Shown in pieces: positions 35,373 to 44,055 of a stretch of 64,000 nt of DNA. Every line of letters begins with the position of its first letter. Positions within the stretch are counted from its first letter, which is position 1. Both the position numbers and the translations under genes were made by a program. The notes under the pieces were generated by a model that searched no databases, had not been told where the DNA came from, and saw only the letters and a program-made list of their open reading frames with translations. This DNA comes from Denitrobaculum sp965225735 (GTDB taxonomy: Bacteria; Pseudomonadota; Alphaproteobacteria; Kiloniellales; Kiloniellaceae): the NCBI GenBank assembly GCA_965225735.1, contig CBDDBN010000012.1, forward strand, positions 144,103 through 208,102, in the 5' to 3' direction.

Positions 35373-35990
35373 TCAATCGGCGACCATCTTGAATGCAGTC
35401 GACTCGATTTCCATAAACACGCGCCCGACGGTACCGATCGGGGCGTAAAGCTTCGATGATTCGGCGCCTTCCAGATCCTGGAAGAACTGCGGCGCCCAGG
35501 ACGCAAGATGCGTTTCGAAAAACGCTTGCTGTCCATGCAGATTATCCTCGCCGCCATAAAGGCCGTCGATCATGCCTGCCATCATCTCACAGAGGGATGC
35601 GATATGATCCTCGGGTTCAGACACATCGTCCGCCCGGGCCATCTGAAGCTGAATCATGTGCTGGCGCAGCTTGGCGAGCGGCTTTTCGTTCAAAAAGCCG
35701 GCCAGATAATAAGAACCAAAGGGCACCAGCTCCCCGCGTCCTAATCCAATAAAGAGTGCATTGTATTCCCGCTCCGCATCGGCAACCGATGTTTTCCCAG
35801 CGAGAACGGCACAGGTGCTCAAGCCCTGACCGAGATCCGTATCGTCGCCCTTCAGACGCGAGACGACCTCCAGCGTAGCGGCATCGGGCGGAGCAGCCAG
35901 AAGCCGCGCCAAGAAGCGATACATCTGCGCCCGAAGAAGATCTTCTTCGGAGAGGGTTTCTGTTTTTGACACCGCGGATGGGTGGACCAT
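35373..35990 (-). CDS. TorD/DmsD-family molybdoenzyme chaperone
   Basis: A 205-residue all-helical chaperone of the TorD family. Recognisable parts are the N-terminal LLRAQMYRFLARLLAAPPDA, then VPFGSYYLAGFLNEKPLA at about 93, and the family-typical EPEDHIASLCEMMAGMID at about 126. Such proteins bind the Tat signal of a molybdoenzyme and hold it until cofactor insertion. It is the first gene before the TAT protein and fdhA, so FdhA is the expected client. Confidence 0.9.
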   Translation of the reverse strand: MVHPSAVSKTETLSEEDLLRAQMYRFLARLLAAPPDAATLEVVSRLKGDDTDLGQGLSTCAVLAGKTSVADAEREYNALFIGLGRGELVPFGSYYLAGFLNEKPLAKLRQHMIQLQMARADDVSEPEDHIASLCEMMAGMIDGLYGGEDNLHGQQAFFETHLASWAPQFFQDLEGAESSKLYAPIGTVGRVFMEIESTAFKMVAD

Positions 35991-36281
35991 TCCGGAGAGC
36001 GCCCCTGTGCTTTCTTATTCTTGATGTGTTCAGATTATGACAATTAACGAATACGGTCTCAACACTTTGCTGTGACGTATCGCCAACAAAATTTCAGTGA
36101 AAATTGTGCGCCGCATCAAAAATACAAATATTCGGCAGGAAGCCATATGTGCAACGCAGCAATAGACAGGATTTTATGAAAAGCTTTGCAAAGATTTTTG
36201 CATGCATTATTCAGCACACAAACATGTTGTTAAGAGCTGTTATCAACAACTGGATCAGGAATCAGACCAATAAAGACCTGA
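35991..36281. other. AT-rich intergenic region upstream of the torD-fdh operon
   Basis: Non-coding 291 bases, AT-rich from about 36040. It should hold the promoter of the minus-strand chaperone and fdh genes. I looked for FNR-type TTGAT-N4-ATCAA sites and found no good match. Confidence 0.4.
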
Positions 36282-37037
36282 TCACTTGCGATCGGTCGGG
36301 GGCAACTCTCCACTAACGTCCGAATTTGGGCCGACACTCGCGACACGCGAATCCGAATCTGAGGATCGACTGGATGCCAGTTCCCCACCCGGGCCAAGCT
36401 CTGCGACTTCGGTATCATCTTGCGCGGCAATCTCTGCGGGCGCCTTGCCGTCTTCTTCAAGACCTTCTTCCGAATCGGCATCAGCGGTAACAACCTCTTC
36501 CGCTTCGCCCAATCCTTCTTGCTCGTCTTCTTCCTGCAGATCCTCTTCCGAGACCTCTTCCTCTGGCGGCGGCACCATACCGCGTCCAACGGTATAGGCC
36601 GTTTTCATATCGGCAACCACCATGGCGGCATCGGTGAAATCCTCGCCGTAATCCAGCAGACCGTCTACGTTGGCAAGCACCGGGTCACTGAGCCAAAGCT
36701 TCCGCAAGGCTCGTCTTTGCAGCTGCTCCGAAACCCCTTTCTTCATGAAGGGCGTAAAGTCGGAGTCCGCGTCCAGGCTGTCGATATCCGGCAGGTCTTT
36801 TTCGTCGATTTCTTCTTCGGGCTCAGCTGGTTTCTCTGTCTCACCTGGCGCAGCGGTAATCATACGGCCGCGAACCGGCGCCTCCGGCGGCAGCTCCATC
36901 TGCGCCTCTTCGACAGCTTCCGTCAGCGTCACCTGAGCTTCGCTATCCCGCTCAGGCGCTTCCCTCTTGGGTTGTGAACCTTTCCGACGCGACCAGCGCC
37001 GCAGGAAGCCTTCGCCGTTATCGCCGTCGTTCGACAT
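36282..37037 (-). CDS. DUF3306 protein
   Basis: A 251-residue acidic protein. A Lys/Arg-rich start (FLRRWSRRKGSQPKRE) is followed by the DUF3306 core with DIDSLDADSDFTPFMKKGVS, RRALRKLWLSDPVLANVDGL and LDYGEDF, and then a long Glu/Asp/Ser-rich tail that is probably disordered. ATG 37035-37037 lies one base after the DUF3305 stop. DUF3305/DUF3306 genes occur next to formate dehydrogenase in many alpha- and betaproteobacteria; their function is not established. Confidence 0.85.
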   Translation of the reverse strand: MSNDGDNGEGFLRRWSRRKGSQPKREAPERDSEAQVTLTEAVEEAQMELPPEAPVRGRMITAAPGETEKPAEPEEEIDEKDLPDIDSLDADSDFTPFMKKGVSEQLQRRALRKLWLSDPVLANVDGLLDYGEDFTDAAMVVADMKTAYTVGRGMVPPPEEEVSEEDLQEEDEQEGLGEAEEVVTADADSEEGLEEDGKAPAEIAAQDDTEVAELGPGGELASSRSSDSDSRVASVGPNSDVSGELPPTDRK

Positions 37038-37038
37038 T

Positions 37039-37575
37039 TTAATGCGTGCCTCCATCGCCACGCTTCTTCGCCACCGGCGGCGGCTTGCCGAACTCGACAT
37101 CGTGGGTGGCGTAACGCCGGCGCTTGCGCTTCTTAAAGGGCTCGTCCACATGGTGCTCGTCGATAAAGGCCTGAACCCAGGCAATCATGCCATCCGGCAT
37201 GGTCACGCCTTCGACGATTTCCTCGCCAGAATCGAGTGAGTCCTGGGCTTCGTAAGGCGACACCGTAACCGAGGCCGGTTTGTACTCATGGACCGCGTCC
37301 GGGTGGGTGTCCGGCTCCAGCACCACATAAACCACCGGCGGATTGTTGGAGAGATTCTGCCGGTAAGCCTCTGTCTCCTTACGATGGATCACGACTGGCA
37401 AGGTCGCGGCGTGATAGCGCACGGAATTCTCGTCGCGGTCGAGTTCGGTCCAGGCTTCGACCTCACCTGCGCCCGGGATCACCGCCACCGGCCGCCAGCT
37501 CCAGTCCTGCCAGGGATTGTCGATCGCCCGCCGTTCGACCACCACGCCCAAAGGCATCGAGAGTTCTTTTTCCAT
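37039..37575 (-). CDS. DUF3305 protein
   Basis: A 178-residue protein with the DUF3305 domain: PLGVVVERRAIDNPWQDWSW and WRPVAVIPG at the N-terminus, then VVYVVLEPDTHPDA and VTVSPYEAQDSLDSGEE, ending in a Lys/Arg-rich tail. No signal or membrane helix is seen when the start is placed at ATG 37573-37575. It is translated together with DUF3306 and is thought, from context only, to help formate dehydrogenase maturation. Confidence 0.85.
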   Translation of the reverse strand: MEKELSMPLGVVVERRAIDNPWQDWSWRPVAVIPGAGEVEAWTELDRDENSVRYHAATLPVVIHRKETEAYRQNLSNNPPVVYVVLEPDTHPDAVHEYKPASVTVSPYEAQDSLDSGEEIVEGVTMPDGMIAWVQAFIDEHHVDEPFKKRKRRRYATHDVEFGKPPPVAKKRGDGGTH

Positions 37576-37917
37576 TTTTCCCGCCTGTCCGGGGCGCGTT
37601 CGCGCCTCTCTTGCTATTCTTCTTATCAATCTGGGCAAAAGCACCGCCACAAACAAGTAGCGCTTAAGTGAAGGCAAAAACAGCAAAGATTCTGCAAGAT
37701 TGAGTTTAGGCGGCGGCGGCTCTGTGTTTTACTGCCGCCACAGGGCGCTCACAAATTAGTCGATACAAGCGGCGGACGGTTCTGCTTTGTGGTCTGAAAA
37801 TCCAGCCGGGAATTGCGGAACCCGGGCCGGAAATACAGACTGCGGCGCGATAAGTCTGTGGCCGATGCGCTGCCGGTAAGGCGGCCGTCCGGGTCAGGAA
37901 GGCGAGGAGTTATTTTT
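37576..37917. other. Divergent promoter region of DUF3305 and the ferredoxin-like gene
   Basis: These 342 bases separate two divergent genes. A GGCGGC...GCCGCC inverted repeat lies around 37708-37739 with a 20-base loop. In-frame extensions of both flanking genes run into it but have no ribosome sites. No specific operator was recognised. Confidence 0.4.
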
Positions 37918-39993
37918 ATGGAAAACGGCGGTTCGTCGTCGAACAAAGAGCAGCGCCTGTTTGTCTGCAGTTGCGAAAACACCATGCCGCTCAAGGGTGA
38001 CGCCCTGGCCAAGGCCTGCGGCCGGGACGACGCCGGTCAGATCCATTCGCAGCTCTGCCGCGCGCAAATCGAGACCGTTCAGCAGGCGGCGGCAAACAGC
38101 GCAAGCATCACCATCGCCTGCACCCAGGAAGCGCCTCTCTTCGAAGAGATCCTGGAGGAAGCGGGTTTCGAGGGCGACGCGCGTTTCGTGAACATCCGCG
38201 AGACGGCCGGCTGGTCCGATCAGGCCAGCAAGGCCACCGCGAAGATCGCCGCCCTGCTCGCCGAAGCCGCCGTTCCGGTCAAGCCTGTCCCCGGCCTGCC
38301 GATGCAGTCGGAGGGCGCCTGCTTGGTTTACGGCCGCGATGAAACCGCGATCGAAGCCGCCCGTCAGCTTGCCGGACGGCTCGACGTCACTGTGCTGCTC
38401 AGCAATCCCGGCGAGATCGTTCCGCCGGCAGTGATGGACGTTCCCGTCTTTAAGGGCACCATCGCCGGCGCGAAGGGTCACTTCGGCGCCTTTGAGATCA
38501 TGGTCGACGACTATGCGCCCAGCGTGGTGTCTGCCCGCGGCGCCATGGCCTTCGAAGCGCCGCGCAATGGCGCCTCCTCCAAGTGCGACCTTATCCTGGA
38601 CCTGACCGGCGGCACGCCGCTCTTTACAGCGCATGAAAAGCGCGACGGTTACTTCCGTCCCGATCCGGGCGACCCGGCCGCCGTGCAGCGCGCGCTCTTC
38701 GAACTCAGCGACATGAACGGCGAGTTCGAGAAGCCGCTCTATGTCAACTACGACGCCGACCTCTGCGCCCACTCGCGAAGCCGCAAACCCGGCTGCAACC
38801 GCTGTCTCGATGTCTGCCCGACCGGCGCCATCACATCCGCCGGCGATGTGGTGGAGTTCGATCCCTTCGTCTGCGCCGGCTGCGGTTCCTGCAGCGCCGT
38901 CTGCCCGACCGGCGCCGCGGGCTATGCCGCACCCAGTGCATCCGACATCATGGAACGGCTGCGTGTTCTACTGACAACCTATCGGTCGGCAGGTGGCGAA
39001 ACACCGGTCCTCCTGCTGCATGATGAAAAGCATGGCGCGCCCCTGATCGGACTGGTCGCGCGCTTCGGGGCCGGTCTGCCTGCTAACGTCATCCCCTTCA
39101 ACATCGGTGAGATCACCCAGGTTGGCTTCGATATCCTTTCAGCCGCCTACGCTTACGGCGCCAGCCAGGTCCTGCTCCTGGCCTCGCCGCAGCAACAGGG
39201 TGAGCTGGCCGGCGTGGCCTCCCAGATCGGTATGGCCGAGGCGGTGATGGAAGGCCTCGGTTATGGCGGTGGCCGAACCGGACTGCTGGTCGAAACCGAC
39301 CCGGACGCCCTGGCCTCGCAACTGCGCGCGCTCACCGCACGCGACCAGGCCGAGGCTGCCTCCTTCCTCTTGATGAGCGGCAAGCGCACCAACACCCGCA
39401 TGGCGGTCGAGCACCTCCATGCCAAAGCCCCTGCCCCCATCGACGTGCTGCCCCTGCCCGCAGGCGCACCTTTCGGCGCGGTCGATATCAGAGCCGAGGA
39501 CTGCACGCTTTGTTTGGCCTGCGTCAGCACCTGCCCGACCGGCGCGCTGATCGACAATCCCGACAAGCCGCAACTCAGCTTCCAGGAAGCCGCCTGCGTC
39601 CAGTGCGGCCTTTGTGTCGCAACCTGTCCGGAAAGCGTGATGGCGCTGGAACCGCGCATGAACTTCACGCCGGCCGCCCGCAACGCCAATCTGGTCAAGG
39701 AGGAAGAGCCCTTCGAATGCGTGAGCTGCGGCAAGCCCTTCGGCTCCAAGGGCTCGATAGAGAAGATCATCGAGAAGCTCGCCAACAATCATTCCATGTT
39801 CCAGAACCCGGAAGCCATAGAGCGGATCAAGATGTGCGAAGACTGCCGCGTGGTCTCGCAGTTCCAGGCCAAGGACAGCCCCTTCATGGCCGCCGACCGG
39901 CCGATTCCGCGCACAACGGACGACTATCTGCGCGAACGCGAAATCGAAGAGGCGCGCGCCAAGGTCAAGGCGGAGCGGGAAAGCGAGAGCTAA
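37918..39993 (+). CDS. Multi-[4Fe-4S] protein linked to formate dehydrogenase
   Basis: About 691 residues, cytoplasmic. After an N-terminal CSCENTMPLKG segment, two dicluster ferredoxin regions are seen: CNRCLDVCPTGA with CAGCGSCSAVCPTGA at about 300-340, and CTLCLACVSTCPTGA with CVQCGLCVATCPE at about 528-575. A CVSCGKPFGSKG zinc-ribbon-like motif and CEDC follow near the C-terminus. ATG 37918 has GAGGAG 8 bases upstream. This gene is typically found with DUF3305/DUF3306 near formate dehydrogenase, and may supply or receive electrons during its maturation or activity; this is inferred from context. Confidence 0.88.
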   Translation: MENGGSSSNKEQRLFVCSCENTMPLKGDALAKACGRDDAGQIHSQLCRAQIETVQQAAANSASITIACTQEAPLFEEILEEAGFEGDARFVNIRETAGWSDQASKATAKIAALLAEAAVPVKPVPGLPMQSEGACLVYGRDETAIEAARQLAGRLDVTVLLSNPGEIVPPAVMDVPVFKGTIAGAKGHFGAFEIMVDDYAPSVVSARGAMAFEAPRNGASSKCDLILDLTGGTPLFTAHEKRDGYFRPDPGDPAAVQRALFELSDMNGEFEKPLYVNYDADLCAHSRSRKPGCNRCLDVCPTGAITSAGDVVEFDPFVCAGCGSCSAVCPTGAAGYAAPSASDIMERLRVLLTTYRSAGGETPVLLLHDEKHGAPLIGLVARFGAGLPANVIPFNIGEITQVGFDILSAAYAYGASQVLLLASPQQQGELAGVASQIGMAEAVMEGLGYGGGRTGLLVETDPDALASQLRALTARDQAEAASFLLMSGKRTNTRMAVEHLHAKAPAPIDVLPLPAGAPFGAVDIRAEDCTLCLACVSTCPTGALIDNPDKPQLSFQEAACVQCGLCVATCPESVMALEPRMNFTPAARNANLVKEEEPFECVSCGKPFGSKGSIEKIIEKLANNHSMFQNPEAIERIKMCEDCRVVSQFQAKDSPFMAADRPIPRTTDDYLREREIEEARAKVKAERESES

Positions 39994-39995
39994 CC

Positions 39996-40022
39996 AGCTC
40001 CCGCTTCTCGGCGCTGGGAGCT
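39996..40022. terminator. Possible terminator between convergent genes
   Basis: A 7-bp stem (AGCTCCC with GGGAGCT) with a 13-base loop lies between the ferredoxin-like gene and the convergent SnoaL-like gene. There is no U-tract, so this is tentative. Confidence 0.4.
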
Positions 40023-40032
40023 TGCGACTGGG

Positions 40033-40446
40033 TTATGCCCAACCCAGCGCGCGCAAAGCCTGAACGTCGTTCCAGATCTTGGTCATGTGACTGATCTTGT
40101 CACCTTCGAAGGACATGACATAGACATAGTCGGAAGCGACCGTCTTGCCGGTCGGCGCGCCGGGGCCACCCTCGCCTGTTTGCGTGCCATGGAACACGCC
40201 CGCGCCAACGGCACAGCTTCTTTCGGCGTCCCACGCAAAGGCCTTGATTTCATAGCGCCCGTCCGGAACCGGCCCGAACAGACCTTTCATCCAGTCGCAA
40301 TAGGCCGCCAGTGTCGTGACCTCCGCCAGGGCATCGGCCTGACAAGCGAAGCTCGCCGCCTCATGACACCAGTTTTTGCAAACCTCCCAACCCTTGCCTG
40401 TTTCACAGGCTTCGAAAAAGTCACGCGCGAATTGCTCTTGCGTCAT
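40033..40446 (-). CDS. SnoaL/NTF2-like protein
   Basis: About 137 residues with an NTF2-like/SnoaL fold: FARDFFEACETGKGWEVC at the start, and DYVYVMSFEGDKISHMTKIW at the end, which is characteristic of ester-cyclase-like or SnoaL-domain proteins. It has four cysteines in the first half (CETG, VCKNWCHE, FACQ). No catalytic role can be assigned. ATG 40444-40446 has AGGGG 8 bases upstream. Confidence 0.75.
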   Translation of the reverse strand: MTQEQFARDFFEACETGKGWEVCKNWCHEAASFACQADALAEVTTLAAYCDWMKGLFGPVPDGRYEIKAFAWDAERSCAVGAGVFHGTQTGEGGPGAPTGKTVASDYVYVMSFEGDKISHMTKIWNDVQALRALGWA

Positions 40447-40599
40447 AGCAAAGACCCCTGGAATGCGATGACCGGAATTAGCCAACGCGACCCAAGACTA
40501 GTTGCATAAGCCAACGCAGGCTATCGAGAACCCTAGAGATGAGACGTTGGCGTGTTGCAACCAAGGTCAATTATATATGAGTTGAGTGTGGGAAAACGA

Positions 40600-41172
40600 T
40601 CATTCCGAGGCCGGAAATCGATACCAATAGTGGCCACTGACACCAGCAGGAATGAGGAGATAGACAAGACCGAAACCACCGCTGGCCGACTTGATGACCA
40701 GAGAGCCGTCTTCTGCCTTTAAGAGAAGCGTTGAGCTATGCTCATAGCCCACGATGGGATTACCTGGTGTGTCGGTGACACCGCTATAGGTCAGGATCTC
40801 GGCGCCTTCGTCGCTGCAGGTCAGCGTAGACTCCGCCTCCGAGAACCAGGTTTCCACCAGTTGCCCCGAGGGACCGACAGCCCGCACATGCAACCGGCGC
40901 TCGACGCTAAAGTCGAGTTCTATGCGCTCCGGCTTCTCGACCTCACTACCTTCCTCAAACACAAAGGCGCGCAACTCGGGGGTCCAGCTTGGTGTATACT
41001 CGTCGCGCTTGCCATACTCTCCGAAGTTCAGGTAAGAGCCCGTGAGTTGGCCGCAGGCATCAGACGAAGTCACGGGCGTCGCCCACTGATCGGGATAATC
41101 CGGAAAGGAGAATGCGCAGCCGGATAGAACCGCCAGCGCGCATCCTGCCAATGCGCATTCTGAAAGAAACAT
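40600..41172 (-). CDS. Hypothetical lipoprotein
   Basis: A 190-residue protein with a lipoprotein signal peptide and lipobox LSGC near residue 19. The mature part has two further cysteines (DACGQL and LTCSDE) and beta-rich stretches such as RRLHVRAVGPSGQLVETWF. No family recognised. ATG 41170-41172 is preferred over the upstream TTG at 41187. It stands alone on the minus strand between two SnoaL-like genes. Confidence 0.7.
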   Translation of the reverse strand: MFLSECALAGCALAVLSGCAFSFPDYPDQWATPVTSSDACGQLTGSYLNFGEYGKRDEYTPSWTPELRAFVFEEGSEVEKPERIELDFSVERRLHVRAVGPSGQLVETWFSEAESTLTCSDEGAEILTYSGVTDTPGNPIVGYEHSSTLLLKAEDGSLVIKSASGGFGLVYLLIPAGVSGHYWYRFPASE

Positions 41173-41312
41173 TTTTCGCCTAAGCAACCATCTGTCTCCC
41201 TTTTCTTCCCCAGTCTGATAGTCGTTGAAAGTCGAGTGGAAACATGTGCCGAGGACGAGGCAACCGGACGGAGATGCGCCCGGCCGCCTTGAAAGATTAC
41301 CTCAACGCAACT

Positions 41313-41792
41313 CTAATTCGCGCTGAGCTGACGCAGAGCGCCGGCCCAATCCTCGACATGATAGGTGCGGACGATCTTGCCGTTTTCAACGGTGTGGATA
41401 TCGATAGCCAGGATATCGAAGCTCTTCCCCTTGCCGTCGACACCGAACAGGGGGCCAACCGGCGTTCCCGTTGCGCGGCTGCGCACCACCACCTTGTTGC
41501 CTTCCTGGATCATCTCTTCGACCACCCAATTCAGGTCAGGAATCAGTTTTCCGAAGCCGGCGACCTGAGCCACGAAGGCATCGCGCGTTTTGATCTTGCC
41601 CGAATAGTCTCCCAGGCTCTCCCACTTCTCCGACGACGCAGCCTTAAAGGCCTCGGCGTGAGTTTCGGATCCGGGGTTGCTCAAAAAGTCATAGAGCGTC
41701 TGCGCGGCTGCCTTATCGCCCGCCAGGGCGGGTTGCGCCAACGGCAAGATCAACACCGCCAGGGCGGCGACCAGATTTCTGATTGTTTTCAT
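41313..41792 (-). CDS. Exported SnoaL/ester-cyclase-like protein
   Basis: A 159-residue NTF2-like protein with a cleavable signal peptide (LVAALAVLILPLAQPALAGD). The fold is indicated by EEMIQEGNKVVVRSRATGT and DILAIDIHTVENGKIVRTYH, typical of the SnoaL-like polyketide cyclase/ester cyclase family. It is divergent from a LysR gene with 133 bases between, so it may be the target of that regulator. Substrate unknown. Confidence 0.8.
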   Translation of the reverse strand: MKTIRNLVAALAVLILPLAQPALAGDKAAAQTLYDFLSNPGSETHAEAFKAASSEKWESLGDYSGKIKTRDAFVAQVAGFGKLIPDLNWVVEEMIQEGNKVVVRSRATGTPVGPLFGVDGKGKSFDILAIDIHTVENGKIVRTYHVEDWAGALRQLSAN

Positions 41793-41925
41793 CGAACGTC
41801 ATCCTCTCGGTTACAAGCGGCCGCGAGGCGCGTCCCGCGCGGCTTCCGCTTTTGAGAATTTGGCGATCGAACAATTAAACGATAAGATAGGTTAAATGAG
41901 TTTCACTGTCCGGTTTTCTTGACTA

Positions 41926-42843
41926 ATGTTGGATCAACTTCGCCAGATCGCCATCTTCGCCAAAACCGTCGATCACGGTTCCTTTCGCGCAGCGGCGCGC
42001 GATCTGCGTTTATCACCCTCTGTGGTGAGCCATCACGTAACTCAGCTCGAGCAGCAACTCGGCACGGCCCTGATCTACCGCTCCACCCGCAAACTGTCCC
42101 TCACGCGTGACGGCGAACGCTTGCTCTCCGCGGCGCGCAGCATGATCGATGCCGCCGAGAACGGTCTGCAGGCCGTCGCCAATCAGGCGGGCCAGCCCTC
42201 CGGCGAGCTGCGTGTTACCGTTCCCGCGGTGCTGGCGCAGTCGAAACTCGTCGACCGCTTGGCCGCCTTCGTCACCAGCTATCCGAAGGTTCGGCTGTCT
42301 CTCGACTTTTCCGATGCGCGGCGTGAGTTGATCGGCAGCGGCTTCGATGTCGCCATTCGCATGGGGTGGCTCAAAGACAGCGCGCTGATGGCGCGCAGAC
42401 TCTTCGAGGTTCAACGCCGTCTCGTCGCTTCCAAGTCTTACCTTAAGTCTCGGCCGCGCCCGAAAAGACCGGTGGATTTGAACGATTGGGATTGGCTCGA
42501 ACTGACACCTGTTCAATTCACCCGATCGGCGCTGCAAAAAAGCGGTCAACGGAAAGTGGTTCTCAGGCCAAAGGCGCAGGTGCGCGTCAACGACGCGAAT
42601 GCCCTCTACGGCCTGGCCCGCGCCGGTGCCGGACTGGCGATCATTCCGGAATTCCTCGCCGAAGCCGACATCGCCAGCGGCGAAATGAAACACCTCTTTC
42701 CCGACTGGCATGTCGACCCTGTCGGTGTCTTCGCGGTTTGGCCGCCAAACGCCCCGAAGGACGGGCTGGTCAAGCATCTCGTCGATTTTCTGGCTGCTGA
42801 AAACGCGGACCTGTTGACAATTGTGCCATCAGGTTCAGACTAA
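41926..42843 (+). CDS. LysR-family transcriptional regulator
   Basis: A 305-residue LysR regulator: helix-turn-helix at about 15-40 (GSFRAAARDLRLSPSVVSHH) and a periplasmic-binding-like effector domain from about 90. It resembles the CrgA/DsdC-like LysR clade in the sequence HHVTQLEQQLGTALIYRSTR. It is divergent from the exported SnoaL-like gene and is likely to control it through the shared intergenic region. Confidence 0.88.
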   Translation: MLDQLRQIAIFAKTVDHGSFRAAARDLRLSPSVVSHHVTQLEQQLGTALIYRSTRKLSLTRDGERLLSAARSMIDAAENGLQAVANQAGQPSGELRVTVPAVLAQSKLVDRLAAFVTSYPKVRLSLDFSDARRELIGSGFDVAIRMGWLKDSALMARRLFEVQRRLVASKSYLKSRPRPKRPVDLNDWDWLELTPVQFTRSALQKSGQRKVVLRPKAQVRVNDANALYGLARAGAGLAIIPEFLAEADIASGEMKHLFPDWHVDPVGVFAVWPPNAPKDGLVKHLVDFLAAENADLLTIVPSGSD

Positions 42844-42859
42844 GTACCTCATTAGAAGA

Positions 42860-42878
42860 GGTTATGATGTTCATAACC
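42860..42878. promoter_or_regulatory. Perfect palindrome upstream of the betaine-type binding protein
   Basis: GGTTATGA-TGT-TCATAACC is a perfect 8-bp inverted repeat with a 3-base spacer, 121 bases before the binding-protein start. It fits a dimeric repressor operator. A weaker GTGC-N8-GCAC repeat (42888-42903) lies just downstream. Confidence 0.5.
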
Positions 42879-42998
42879 AATCACGGAGTGCAAAACCCCG
42901 CACGTCTGTAACACACTTACCGGCAGTGAATGATTAGAGAGAGACGCGAAACGGAAAACCAAGAAATACAGTTACAATAATCTCGGGAGGAGTTGGTT

Positions 42999-43955
42999 AT
43001 GCAATCAAACAAGCTAATGGCGCTCTGCTGCGCCGCGGCTGTATCAGCATATAGTTCCGCTGCACTGGCCGCAGACGTCGTCATCGGTGTCCCCAACTGG
43101 CCGTCGGTTCAAGCGACGGCGCATGTCCTCAAAATCGCACTCGAGACCAAACTCGATCTGGACGTCGAGTTGAAAGACGGTTCCAACAAAGCGGTCTTCG
43201 ACGCCATGGACGCAGGCACCATGCATGTCCATCCCGAAGCCTGGTTACCCAATCTGGATCATCTCAAACGCCAGTACGTCACCGGCAAAAAGTCCATCAA
43301 GATGCACCCCAGCGGCGCCACCGGCACCCAGGCCATGTGCGTCACCAAGGACACGGCCGAACGAACCGGCATCTCCGAGCTTAAGGAACTGAACAAGCCT
43401 GAGATGGCCAAGAACTTCGATACGGACGGCGACGGCAAGGGCGAAGTCTGGATCGGTGCCGACGGTTGGGGATCCACCCCGATCGAACAGATCCGCGCCC
43501 GCTCCTACGGCTACGACGACACCATGAACCTAAAGATCATGGAAGAAGAAGCGGCCCTCAAAGAAGTCGATGCCGCGGTCAAGGGCGGGAAGAACATCGT
43601 CTTCTTCTGCTACACCCCGCATCACATGTTCGCCGCCAATGACCTGGTCGTTCTGAAAGAGCCTGCCTACGACGCGAAGCAATGGATCATCGTTCCGCCC
43701 TCGCCCACACCGGGCTGGCTGGAGAAATCCTCCGCGGGCGTGGCCTGGGACACCGCACACCTGCATGTCAGCTACGCGACGGCGCTTGAAAAGAGTCAGC
43801 CTAAAGCGGCGGCTATGCTGTCCAAGGTATCCCTCAGCACAGACACCCTGACCGCAATGACCTACGCGCTGGCTGTTGAAAAACAGAAGCCGGAGGAATT
43901 CGCTGCAAAGTGGGTTGAGACCAACCAGGCAATCGTCGACGGTTGGTTCGAATAG
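42999..43955 (+). CDS. Glycine betaine/proline-type ABC substrate-binding protein (orphan)
   Basis: A 318-residue OpuAC/ProX-type periplasmic binding protein. The signal peptide ends at about SAALAAD; the mature protein starts VVIGVPNWPSVQATAHVL. Ligand-site features include aromatic residues in GVPNWPS, HPEAWLPN and GADGWGS, as expected for quaternary amine binding. ATG 42999 has GGGAGGAG upstream. No ABC ATPase or permease gene lies beside it, so it must work with a transporter encoded elsewhere. A strong terminator follows. Confidence 0.88.
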   Translation: MQSNKLMALCCAAAVSAYSSAALAADVVIGVPNWPSVQATAHVLKIALETKLDLDVELKDGSNKAVFDAMDAGTMHVHPEAWLPNLDHLKRQYVTGKKSIKMHPSGATGTQAMCVTKDTAERTGISELKELNKPEMAKNFDTDGDGKGEVWIGADGWGSTPIEQIRARSYGYDDTMNLKIMEEEAALKEVDAAVKGGKNIVFFCYTPHHMFAANDLVVLKEPAYDAKQWIIVPPSPTPGWLEKSSAGVAWDTAHLHVSYATALEKSQPKAAAMLSKVSLSTDTLTAMTYALAVEKQKPEEFAAKWVETNQAIVDGWFE

Positions 43956-43994
43956 AGCTGCTTACGCTCCATTCTCTCACTGAACTAAAATGCC

Positions 43995-44022
43995 TGCGCT
44001 CCCAGTTAACGCTGGGAGCGCA
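43995..44022. terminator. Terminator between the binding protein and cyclase genes
   Basis: An 11-bp perfect stem (TGCGCTCCCAG with CTGGGAGCGCA) with a 6-base loop, and a T-run (GTTTTG) shortly after on the plus strand. It lies between convergent genes and can serve both. Confidence 0.75.
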
Positions 44023-44055
44023 GTGCGTTTTGAACCGGATTGAGCCCTAAGCGCT

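Noticed and set aside
36104..36316. 70-codon plus-strand ORF in the AT-rich region upstream of torD
   Set aside because: No Shine-Dalgarno and no conserved features; overlaps the DUF3306 stop region antisense.
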